A stretch of DNA of 64,000 nt. It comes from Pseudarcicella hirudinis (lineage in GTDB: Bacteria > Bacteroidota > Bacteroidia > Cytophagales > Spirosomataceae). Shown here one piece after another: positions 10,693-18,575 of this stretch. The stretch's first letter is position 1; each line of letters opens with the position of its first letter. The stretch spans positions 220,331 to 284,330 of the forward strand of contig NZ_FOXH01000003.1 of NCBI RefSeq assembly GCF_900115665.1, written 5' to 3'. The position numbers and the translations under genes were made by a program. Below the pieces are notes generated by a model. That model worked only from the letters and a program-made list of their open reading frames with translations. It was not told the DNA's origin and searched no databases.

Positions 10693-10747
10693 AGAAATTT
10701 TTGGGTAAAGCCCCCTGTCACCTACAAGAATTAAAGAGACATTTCAA

Positions 10748-11923
10748 ATGACAATTACAGAAGTAAACGACAATAAAAAGTTACAACAGGAATTCCTTCT
10801 TCTACCTGTCCGGTTGTATGCAGACAATGCCAATTGGATCAGACCTTTAGACAACGATGTAGAAGATGTTTTTGATAAAAAGAAGAATAAATATTTTGCA
10901 CACGGTGAGTGTATTCGCTGGATTTTGCAGAATAGTGAGGGTGAAACGATTGGGAGGGTTGCAGCTTTTATCAACTATGAAACTTCTGAGAAAGAAGAAC
11001 AGCCAACCGGAGGAATGGGTTTTTTCGAATGTATAGAGGATGAAAAAGCTGCTTTCTTACTTTTTGATACCTGCCGGAACTGGTTGAAGAACAAAGGAAT
11101 GGAAGCGATGGATGGTCCTGTCAATTTCGGAGAGAGAGATAGTTTTTGGGGACTTATGATAAAAGGCTGGGAGTTTGAACCTACCTACAAAATGCCCTGG
11201 ACGAAAGAATATTATATTCCATTTTTTGAAAACTACGGGTTCAGAGATTATTTCCAGCAATATGTTTATGTCACCCCGATTCGGGCAGCGAATGTTACAA
11301 AAGCCGTTGAAGAAAAGGCAGAACGCATTTACAATAACCCTGAATATGAGTTCAGACATATTGAGAAACGTAATCTTGATAAATTCGGAGAAGATTTTCT
11401 GACTATTTACAATCTGGGATGGGCTAAATTTCCCGGAGTAAAGGAAATGACCTCAGAACAGGCAAAAAAGCTGGTAAAAACCATGAAGCCTATTATTGAT
11501 GAGGAATTGACCTGGTTTGCTTATGCCGGAGATAAACCGATCGCTTTTTTCATTGTAATTCCTGATATCAACCAGATTGTGAAACATCTGAATGGCAAAT
11601 TCGGAATATGGGAAAAAATTAAGTTCATGCTTTTAATGTGGAAAGGAGTTATCACCAGAACCTGCGGGGTTATTTTCGGAGTAATTCCGGAATATCAGGG
11701 AAAAGGTGTGGAGTCGGCTATTGCCTTGAGATTCAGACAGGCCGGAAGGGAGAATCCTCATTATCAATACGAAACGATTGACATGAATTGGGTCGGGGAT
11801 TTCAATCCTAAAATGAATAGGTTTGTTTCACAATTAGGTACCACCAGAGACAAGGAGTATGTAACGTACCGTTTCCTGTTTGATCAGACCAAAGAATTTA
11901 AACGCGCACCGAGAGTTGGCTAA
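10748..11923 (+). CDS. GNAT-superfamily acyltransferase-like protein
   Basis: This 391-residue cytoplasmic protein belongs to a conserved Bacteroidota family annotated as GNAT-like. The N-terminal part resembles the usual opening of the family (LPVRLYADNANWIRPLDNDVEDVFD, then KKKNKYFAHGE and GETIGRVAAFIN). A second acyltransferase-like fold in the C-terminal half carries the acetyl-CoA-loop-like segment VIPEYQGKGVESAIALRF. The substrate is unknown. The gene stands alone on the plus strand and converges on the HlyD gene with only 2 bp between the two stop codons. Confidence 0.75.
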   Translation: MTITEVNDNKKLQQEFLLLPVRLYADNANWIRPLDNDVEDVFDKKKNKYFAHGECIRWILQNSEGETIGRVAAFINYETSEKEEQPTGGMGFFECIEDEKAAFLLFDTCRNWLKNKGMEAMDGPVNFGERDSFWGLMIKGWEFEPTYKMPWTKEYYIPFFENYGFRDYFQQYVYVTPIRAANVTKAVEEKAERIYNNPEYEFRHIEKRNLDKFGEDFLTIYNLGWAKFPGVKEMTSEQAKKLVKTMKPIIDEELTWFAYAGDKPIAFFIVIPDINQIVKHLNGKFGIWEKIKFMLLMWKGVITRTCGVIFGVIPEYQGKGVESAIALRFRQAGRENPHYQYETIDMNWVGDFNPKMNRFVSQLGTTRDKEYVTYRFLFDQTKEFKRAPRVG

Positions 11924-11925
11924 TC

Positions 11926-13296
11926 CTATCGCTGATTAATCAATTTTCTGAAACCATAGAAAGCACGTTCCAGAAGTCTTAAGTCTTCAGTAATAATTTC
12001 AGCAGAACCCTGCATTTCGGTATTGAAAGGCAGGGTTTTTCCATATGCCGTTTTTAGTCCATGGGGTAACTGAATGAAAATCCGATAGTTTTTGCCGGAA
12101 GCGGAGGAGGCTATTTCCTGAATATTTCCATTAATACTTCCATATTCCTGATAGGGATAATTGATTAATTTGATAATTACCTGCTGACCTACATGAACTT
12201 TTCCGAAATTTTGTGCAGGAACATTTGCCATGGCTATAATCGGTTGATTTTCGGGTAAAATAGCAAACAATGTATCTCCTGTACGAACCACCTGGTTAAT
12301 GGCCAGGTTTTTAAGGAAGTTCACCTTTCCGTCTGAAGGAGCCGTTAATAAGTAATTTTGTTTCCAGGCAGTAAGGAGGTTATCTATGTTTTGGACAGAT
12401 TGCTGAATATTATCTTTAAAAGCTCGTGTTTTTTGCAGGAAATCGAAATCAAGTTCAGCTAATTGTCTTTGTTTTTCTGATAAAGTAAGACTATTCTCTA
12501 TCAGCGTTTTATTGTAATTTTCATTATCCTTTTTCTTTTGTAAAAAAGTGTTTTCAAGGCTTAGAAACTCCAGTTTTCCATACACTTTTTCATTAAATAA
12601 TTTCTTGTCGGAATTATACTTGGTTTCGGCATTTTTAAATTCTTCAGCATTAATCGCCACTTGCCTCTCATTGATTTTTACCAGTTTATGATAATCTTCA
12701 ACCTGGGATATCAGGATTTTTTTCCTTTGGAGATAGATGGCATCATTCATCAAACGGCGGTATTCCTGATAGTTTTTCAGTATAACATTGTATTCTGTCT
12801 GTAAATCTCCGAAAGTGAGTGTATTGGATGGAAATGTAACTTCTGTATCCGGTTTTTCCAGAAAATGTTTTAGTCTGAGGCTTAAGGCTTTCAGAATAGA
12901 AGAGTTTTCGAGTGCTGTAGTATTCTCAATTTCAGCTAAAAAGGCTCCTTTTTTTACAACCTGATTAGGATTGATTAACAAAGCCTGCAATCTTCCGCTT
13001 GCTCTGGGAATGACATTGAGCGGAGGTTGTTGCGTGGTAATAGTAGCATTTCCCTGAATAATATCAGGATATTTGATTGTCCAGCTTATTCCAATGCCAA
13101 ATATTCCGATAATGGCAATGATAGTCAGTCCCCAGCGAATAATCGGTGCCGGAGTTTTACTTAAAATCTCATGAACCTCTTCTGAACGTAATTCCAGCAG
13201 AGGTTTTATTTCGGATAGTACCTCTTCCTCTGCCAACGGTGCTGGTTGGGCAGTATATTGTTTTGAAGAACCATTTAAATGTGTTGTTACGGGCAT
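11926..13296 (-). CDS. HlyD-family periplasmic adaptor of the peptide exporter
   Basis: This 456-residue membrane-fusion protein links the inner-membrane ABC exporter to an outer-membrane channel. A cytoplasmic N-terminus (about 1-50) precedes one transmembrane helix (IIRWGLTIIAIIGIFGIGISW, about 53-73). A lipoyl half-motif (IPRASGRLQALLINPNQVVKKGAFLAEI), a long coiled-coil hairpin (about 130-310) and the second lipoyl half plus beta-barrel (LLTAPSDGKVNFLKNLAINQVVRTGDTLFAI) follow. It starts 24 bp after the ABC transporter gene, as the last gene of the peptide locus. No TolC-like protein is encoded nearby, so the outer-membrane channel must come from elsewhere. Confidence 0.92.
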   Translation of the reverse strand: MPVTTHLNGSSKQYTAQPAPLAEEEVLSEIKPLLELRSEEVHEILSKTPAPIIRWGLTIIAIIGIFGIGISWTIKYPDIIQGNATITTQQPPLNVIPRASGRLQALLINPNQVVKKGAFLAEIENTTALENSSILKALSLRLKHFLEKPDTEVTFPSNTLTFGDLQTEYNVILKNYQEYRRLMNDAIYLQRKKILISQVEDYHKLVKINERQVAINAEEFKNAETKYNSDKKLFNEKVYGKLEFLSLENTFLQKKKDNENYNKTLIENSLTLSEKQRQLAELDFDFLQKTRAFKDNIQQSVQNIDNLLTAWKQNYLLTAPSDGKVNFLKNLAINQVVRTGDTLFAILPENQPIIAMANVPAQNFGKVHVGQQVIIKLINYPYQEYGSINGNIQEIASSASGKNYRIFIQLPHGLKTAYGKTLPFNTEMQGSAEIITEDLRLLERAFYGFRKLINQR

Positions 13297-13320
13297 TTCA
13301 TGAAAATGTTTAAAACCTGC

Positions 13321-15546
13321 CTAATTCCCTAATTCCAATTGATTCCTGACCAGATTGAAATACTCGCCTCGTTTTTGTGTCAGCGTTTCATGTGTTCCGG
13401 ATTCAATAATTCTCCCTTTATCAAGCACAACAATCTGATCTGCATTTTTAACTGTGCTTAAACGATGAGCCACCACAATTACGGTTCTTCCCAGAAAGAA
13501 CTGCTCTAAATTTTCCAGAATTTTCTTTTCATTGTTGGCATCAAGTGCATTGGTTGCTTCATCAAAAAATAGATATTCCGGATTTTTATAAACGGCTCTG
13601 GCAATTAGCAGACGTTGTTTTTGCCCCTGACTTATACCGTTTCCTTCTGCTCCGATTTTGGTATTGAAACCTAAAGGAAGGCTTTCGACAAATTCCAGAA
13701 TATTGGCTACTTTACAGGCATGGTATAAACGCCCGATATCTGGCACTTCTTCACTTACGGCAATATTTCTGGCGATAGTATCTGAGAAAATAAAACCATC
13801 CTGCATAACTACCCCACATTTACTACGCCATAATTTTGAACTGATATTTTTCAGTGAATTAGGACCAACCAGAATGTCTCCTTTGTTGAGGTCATAGAAT
13901 TTTAGCAGCAATTTCAATAAGGTTGTTTTTCCGCTGCCACTCATTCCGACAATAGCGGTTACTTTCCCTGCCGGAAATGTGAGGTTCAGGTCTTTTAAAA
14001 CTGCCTCATTTCCGGCTCCCGGGTAGGTATAATTTAATTGATGAAGCTGTAAACTTTTATTACCCGGAAGTGCCTGCATTTTGGGCTGATCTTTTGGCTC
14101 CTCATCCTGCATTTCGTGAATTTCATTAAGGCGTTCCAAACTGATTTTAGCACTTTGTGCTGTCTGAACAAATTGAATTAATGACTCAATAGGTGCATTT
14201 AGCTGTCCGATTATATATTGAATTGCCAGCATGGTACCAAGGCTTAGCTGGCCATCTATCACAGATTTTGCTGCAAAAAATGTAATGAGGATATTTTTCC
14301 CTTCATTGAGAAAAAAAGCACCCGTTTGCTGGTATTGGTTTAAGGCGAGTCCTTTGGTCTGGAATTGGAATTTCTTTGTTTGAATACGTTCCCATTCCCA
14401 GCGTTTCAGGTGTTCGGCATTATTTAGTTTTATTTCCTGCATCCCCTGAATTAAAGCAACCAGAGACCCCTGATTTTTAGCAGCAACGTCAAACATTTTG
14501 TAGTCAAGCTTTCTTCTCTCATTCAAAAACAGCATAACCCAGAAGGTGTAAAATACAGAGCCAATGAGAAAGATGATGAAGATTGCCGGACTGTAAATGA
14601 TCAGAACGCCGCCAAAAATCAGCAGGCTGATCATTGAAAATAAGGTATTGAGTGTCTGCCCGGTTAAAAATTGCTCGATCCGGTGATGGTCATCAATTCG
14701 CTGCATAATGTCTCCGAACATTTTAGTATCGAAGAAAGACATAGGCAGTTTCATCAGTTTTATCAGAAAATCTGAAAGAATAGACAGGTTGATGCGGATG
14801 CTTATATGCAATAAAATCCAGGAACGGATGAATTCTACAACGGTTCTGCTGGCGAATAACATCAGTTGAGCTGCCAGAATTACATAGATAAACTGGAGAT
14901 TATGAGTCTGAATACCTACGTCAACAATTGACTGGGTAAGAAACGGGAAAGCAAGCTGCAAGCCGCTGCCTAATAATAAACCGACGATGAGCTGAAAAAG
15001 CATCTTTTTGTATTGCCAGAGATAGCTGCTCAGATATTTTAAACTGAAGCTTTTGGGTGGCTCATCTTCCGTTTCATAGAAAGCCGGAGTGGGTTCCAGC
15101 AATAATGCAATACCTTCAGGAATGCCATCAGTTTGTGTAGTTGCCCAATGTTCACAAAAGGCAGATTTTGAGAGTATTCTTAATCCTTTGGCTGGATCGG
15201 CCAGATAAACCATTTCCTCTTTATTGCCCTTCAGAAGCTGTATCAGAGAAGGTTTTTTGATATGATAGATTATAATAAAGTGATTCTGCTGCCAGTGAAT
15301 AATGCAGGGAAAAGGGGACTCATCCACCAGTTGTGAAAAGGAGAGGCGTACACCGAGGGATTTAAAACCAATACTTTCACAAGCTTCAGCAATGCCTAAC
15401 ATTGAAATACCATCACGACTAAAACCGGAAAGATCTCTTAATTTCTGAAGATTTAAATTTCGCCCGTAGTGTTTCGCAATCATGCGTAAGCATGTTGGTC
15501 CGCAATCCATTTGGTCGTGTTGCTGATAAAAAGTAAAATGCTTCAA
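13321..15546 (-). CDS. C39-peptidase ABC transporter (PCAT) for double-glycine peptides
   Basis: This 741-residue inner-membrane protein cleaves a double-glycine leader and exports the freed peptide. The N-terminal C39 protease domain keeps its catalytic set: Cys15 in QMDCGPTCLRMI, His89 in QQNHFIIIYHI and Asp117 in LADPAKG. A six-helix ABC membrane domain (about 165-460) follows. The ATPase domain (about 500-741) has Walker A GMSGSGKTTLLK, a variant signature ISQGQKQR in place of LSGGQ, Walker B YLFFDEATNALD and the H-loop AHRLS. The obvious substrate is the GG-leader peptide at 18367-18510. It lies 139 bp after the DUF6625 gene and 24 bp before the HlyD gene. Confidence 0.95.
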   Translation of the reverse strand: MKHFTFYQQHDQMDCGPTCLRMIAKHYGRNLNLQKLRDLSGFSRDGISMLGIAEACESIGFKSLGVRLSFSQLVDESPFPCIIHWQQNHFIIIYHIKKPSLIQLLKGNKEEMVYLADPAKGLRILSKSAFCEHWATTQTDGIPEGIALLLEPTPAFYETEDEPPKSFSLKYLSSYLWQYKKMLFQLIVGLLLGSGLQLAFPFLTQSIVDVGIQTHNLQFIYVILAAQLMLFASRTVVEFIRSWILLHISIRINLSILSDFLIKLMKLPMSFFDTKMFGDIMQRIDDHHRIEQFLTGQTLNTLFSMISLLIFGGVLIIYSPAIFIIFLIGSVFYTFWVMLFLNERRKLDYKMFDVAAKNQGSLVALIQGMQEIKLNNAEHLKRWEWERIQTKKFQFQTKGLALNQYQQTGAFFLNEGKNILITFFAAKSVIDGQLSLGTMLAIQYIIGQLNAPIESLIQFVQTAQSAKISLERLNEIHEMQDEEPKDQPKMQALPGNKSLQLHQLNYTYPGAGNEAVLKDLNLTFPAGKVTAIVGMSGSGKTTLLKLLLKFYDLNKGDILVGPNSLKNISSKLWRSKCGVVMQDGFIFSDTIARNIAVSEEVPDIGRLYHACKVANILEFVESLPLGFNTKIGAEGNGISQGQKQRLLIARAVYKNPEYLFFDEATNALDANNEKKILENLEQFFLGRTVIVVAHRLSTVKNADQIVVLDKGRIIESGTHETLTQKRGEYFNLVRNQLELGN

Positions 15547-15685
15547 GAAATGGGCTATTTTAAAGATAAATTATAGACAAACCCAATAATCAGTACTCTT
15601 TAAAGGATGTCTTGTGAAATCATAAATGATTAATTACCTGATATTTATGTTGATTTGGCATTTCCTTTTTTGATATAGTTGTTTA

Positions 15686-16732
15686 TCAGGCGTCTGTTAG
15701 GGCCTTTTTCTTTTTCCGTATGATTTTTTTGTCATTGCTTACAATCATTACTTCGATTTCCTCAAAGGCTTCATTCTCGTCAAAGTCTTTTTGCGGTATA
15801 TTTTTCTCAATTTGAGGAAGAGAAGGCCTTTTCATATTTTTCAGAGATAAATAGCCTTTTACAAACAGCTTTTCAATTTTTCCAGGTATTGAACCGGGAG
15901 AAAGCTTGGAAAAGTAATTTTCGTTGATGTAATAAGAAGAAGGTACCTCTTTTAAAGAAGCCGGGATATGACTAGGCAATTCTTTGAAAAGAATCAAATG
16001 ATAGAGCATGATTTCGTATTCGTCATTGTAACTGAGTTGACCCTGATTCCAGAATAAATTACCGGGATTACTCTCTACGACAAACAGATCGAAATGGGCT
16101 CTGATAATGCCTTGCTGATCTAACCGTTTCACAACGTGTGTCATGCTCTCAACTTCAGAAGTTAATTCAAAAATTGATTGACCTGCCTGAAGCTGGGAAA
16201 ATAGGTTGTTACATTCATCAAATGTGAAATTTTTCCCGTTCCGGAAAACAAGTTTGAAATCTTTACTTTGTTCGTAAAGCCTGTTGATAAGCGGAATATT
16301 ACGAAATAAAGTAAAAAAGCCTGTCACATATTCTTCTCTGACGGCAATAACATCATGGTTATCAAGGATTTCATCGGTGATGAAATTCCTGATGTTTCCG
16401 AAAATCACATCAAGATCGCCATGGCCCCAGAAATCATAACCCTTTATGGTATTTTCGAAAATGACACCATAAGCGGGCTTAAAATCACAAAGTTTATAGG
16501 GTCTTGGTATATTTACCTGAAAACCAATGTTAATACTTGCTAATTGTTCAACTTCCTGTAAGGTCGTATAATTTACTTTCACATTTTCGGGAAGCTTTTC
16601 CCCGATTCTGTTATCTGTGAAAATAATAAAATCTATATCGGGGTTAAACTTGCATGAAGCCACGAAGAATTTGAAATACCAGGGCATTTTCCCGAAATAC
16701 GGATAAATCAGGCAGATTTTATATTTAGACAT
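15686..16732 (-). CDS. DUF6625-type putative glycosyltransferase
   Basis: This 348-residue soluble protein starts with a GT-A-like beta-alpha unit (KICLIYPYFGKMPWYFKFFVASCKFNPDIDFIIFTDN). A DxD-type metal/nucleotide-sugar motif lies in YDFWGHGDLDVIFGNI (Asp106 and Asp108). The pattern matches my recollection of the DUF6625 family, which is usually considered glycosyltransferase-like. It starts 15 bp after the thioredoxin-like gene, so it belongs to the peptide operon. There it could glycosylate the exported peptide, whose core has three Ser residues, as in glycocin clusters. That role is inference. The C-terminal tail is Lys/Glu-rich. Confidence 0.72.
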   Translation of the reverse strand: MSKYKICLIYPYFGKMPWYFKFFVASCKFNPDIDFIIFTDNRIGEKLPENVKVNYTTLQEVEQLASINIGFQVNIPRPYKLCDFKPAYGVIFENTIKGYDFWGHGDLDVIFGNIRNFITDEILDNHDVIAVREEYVTGFFTLFRNIPLINRLYEQSKDFKLVFRNGKNFTFDECNNLFSQLQAGQSIFELTSEVESMTHVVKRLDQQGIIRAHFDLFVVESNPGNLFWNQGQLSYNDEYEIMLYHLILFKELPSHIPASLKEVPSSYYINENYFSKLSPGSIPGKIEKLFVKGYLSLKNMKRPSLPQIEKNIPQKDFDENEAFEEIEVMIVSNDKKIIRKKKKALTDA

Positions 16733-16747
16733 TTGGCGGTTGATGTT

Positions 16748-18292
16748 TTAAGGATTGATTTTATTCAGAATTTGCTTGTAAAAGCGCTTCTTATCGCTGG
16801 GATTGCCTTCTAATCTGGTTAATTGCCCATCTTTTGTATAAATGAAATATCTTGGCACGTATTGAAATAAACTGATGACAGAATCCATTAAACCCGGCCC
16901 GGCAAAGAGATGGAAACCTTTGAGATTATAATCAGCGATAAGCTTTTTCCACAAGGAGACGCTTACTTCATTATCAATAGATACGTAGAGGGTTTGAACG
17001 GCATTTTTTCCTAAAAAATCCTGTAATTCCGGATTATGCTTAAACTCCTGAATGCATGGAGCACAATAAGTTGCCCAACCATCAATGAAGATGTTTTGAT
17101 TGGCAAATTTTCTGTCCAGAATCTCCTTTAACGATTTCTCCTGAGGGATATTAGTATCATTTGACAGGGATAATCCTGTTACGGAATTATAAATGCTTAT
17201 TTTCCCGAATATAGAGGTGTTGGTATTATTCTTCTGCGGGGTTGAAATTTCTTCAGGAACAATGTCAAAAAGCTTTTCAGCTAATGGTCCGATATAAACA
17301 CTGTTCGGATATTTTTCTACAAAGCTTTTAAAAACTGGAGCTAATGATTTTGGTTCAACTGTCATAAATTTCAAGGCAGAGAAAATACCATCAGCAACAA
17401 AGATTTCCCGGTAATCATCCGATTCAATGAAGTCAATAACTCCGAAATTACCTATGGTGAGTTTGAAAATATCATCATACTTATTCCAGAACCTTTTAAC
17501 AGTACGATGAGTATTTCTGGCTTTTTGCTCCATATTCCAGGCAGTCATGTAAATATTATCAGCCAGAAAAATGGACGCATAATTGTCCGGATTGGAAATA
17601 TTATATTTAGTGTTTTGAATTTCTACCAGTTTTTGTGCTTCTGCCAGATCAAGTGTAATATTTTCCCTTGATCTGAAGTTTTCAATTCTGGCATTTTCTG
17701 CAAGATGTCCAAGCCAGTTATCAAGATTCTGATCAATTTCGTTGGTTAACACTTTAAAGCATTTTTCAGAAATGGCCTTTTCATTAAGCATTTCCCTGTA
17801 TTTTTCAATAAACTCTTTACGCTTAGTCTGTACACTGGTAATCATTTCATTGGCAGAATCGGCATTTCTCAATAAATCATTTACTGAGAAGTCCGGGTCC
17901 CATGCGGTAAATATTTTTTTGTTGGCGTAAAGGTTGTTAAAAGCGGCATTTTTCCCGGAGAAAGTAATTTGATTATCAGTGTAAGAAAATCGGATTGTAT
18001 CGCCTGGCTCGGCAAATAATTTCGCAAAAGGTTTGTAGAACGGCTTCTCGTACACATAAATAAATCCGCTGGTTGATAAAGGGATTGTCCTACTGAATGA
18101 ATTATTGATAATCTGACAGTTATCTTTCTGATTCATATAAAATGATCTGGGATAATTGCCGATAGGTTTTTCGAAAGCAATAATTTCACCGTCATTTCTT
18201 TGAGGCATACGGCCAATAATGGTAACACCGGAAATTTGTGAAAATAAATTCAGGGATAATAGACTAAAGAGGAAGAAGGGAATAAATTTCAT
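16748..18292 (-). CDS. Secreted TlpA-type thioredoxin-like protein of the peptide locus
   Basis: The 514-residue protein has a signal peptide (MKFIPFFLFSLLSLNLFSQ), a DUF4369-like N-terminal region, a long helical middle (about 120-330) and a C-terminal thioredoxin-like domain with active site WATYCAPC. It should act in the periplasm as a thiol-disulfide oxidoreductase or isomerase. The start is set at the ATG at 18292 because it begins the signal peptide; the longer frame upstream reads back through the precursor gene region in another frame. It lies between the precursor and the glycosyltransferase gene, so the Cys-rich peptide is its likely substrate. Confidence 0.88.
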   Translation of the reverse strand: MKFIPFFLFSLLSLNLFSQISGVTIIGRMPQRNDGEIIAFEKPIGNYPRSFYMNQKDNCQIINNSFSRTIPLSTSGFIYVYEKPFYKPFAKLFAEPGDTIRFSYTDNQITFSGKNAAFNNLYANKKIFTAWDPDFSVNDLLRNADSANEMITSVQTKRKEFIEKYREMLNEKAISEKCFKVLTNEIDQNLDNWLGHLAENARIENFRSRENITLDLAEAQKLVEIQNTKYNISNPDNYASIFLADNIYMTAWNMEQKARNTHRTVKRFWNKYDDIFKLTIGNFGVIDFIESDDYREIFVADGIFSALKFMTVEPKSLAPVFKSFVEKYPNSVYIGPLAEKLFDIVPEEISTPQKNNTNTSIFGKISIYNSVTGLSLSNDTNIPQEKSLKEILDRKFANQNIFIDGWATYCAPCIQEFKHNPELQDFLGKNAVQTLYVSIDNEVSVSLWKKLIADYNLKGFHLFAGPGLMDSVISLFQYVPRYFIYTKDGQLTRLEGNPSDKKRFYKQILNKINP

Positions 18293-18326
18293 TGATTGGG
18301 CATTCGTTAATGAAAGTATTTTTAGA

Positions 18327-18352
18327 AGAAGAGGGCATTTTGTCCCTCTTCT
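18327..18352 (-). promoter_or_regulatory. Stem-loop between peptide precursor and downstream operon
   Basis: AGAAGAGGG (18327-18335) pairs perfectly with CCCTCTTCT (18344-18352) around an 8-nt loop, 15 bp past the precursor stop. On the minus strand the stem is followed by TCTAAAAATA rather than a T-run. It therefore looks more like a leaky terminator or 3'-end stabiliser than a full stop. Such an element would give more precursor than enzyme mRNA. Confidence 0.6.
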
Positions 18353-18366
18353 CGGTAAATATAAAT

Positions 18367-18510
18367 CTAGCAAGCATTCCAGCAAGCTGAGACAGAGCTC
18401 ATTTCTCCAACATAACGGCCATTGCAATAACATGCAAAACCACCAGTAACTTTTCTTAATTCATCTTTGCTTAGGACTTTTCCAATTTTCTTTAAATCTT
18501 TCATTTTCAT
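18367..18510 (-). CDS. Double-glycine leader peptide, Cys-rich core (bacteriocin/pheromone-like precursor)
   Basis: This 47-residue gene has a leader MKMKDLKKIGKVLSKDELRK followed by VTGG (Gly23-Gly24). The leader is Lys-rich, with the usual hydrophobic spacing before the GG site. Cleavage after Gly24 would release a 23-residue core starting FACYCNGRYV and ending SACWNAC. Cysteines are at 27, 29, 43 and 47, giving two possible disulfides; Ser are at 38, 39 and 41. An in-frame second ATG lies two codons later (18504). It sits between two thiol-disulfide enzymes and in an operon with a C39 exporter, which strongly supports it as a real secreted peptide. No immunity gene is evident. Confidence 0.88.
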   Translation of the reverse strand: MKMKDLKKIGKVLSKDELRKVTGGFACYCNGRYVGEMSSVSACWNAC

Positions 18511-18575
18511 AATTATTTGTTTTGAAACCTATAAATTAAGGACTACAGGCTTATCCTTTTGCTGCAACAAATTCT

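Noticed and set aside
15637-15690. CCTGATA/TATCAGG arms as a third XRE operator
   Set aside because: The half-sites point the other way (CTGATA first) with a 40-nt gap and one arm overlaps a stop codon, so it is probably chance.
16748-18433. Longer 561-residue form of the TlpA-like protein
   Set aside because: The extra N-terminus is the precursor region read in another frame; the signal peptide starts at 18292.
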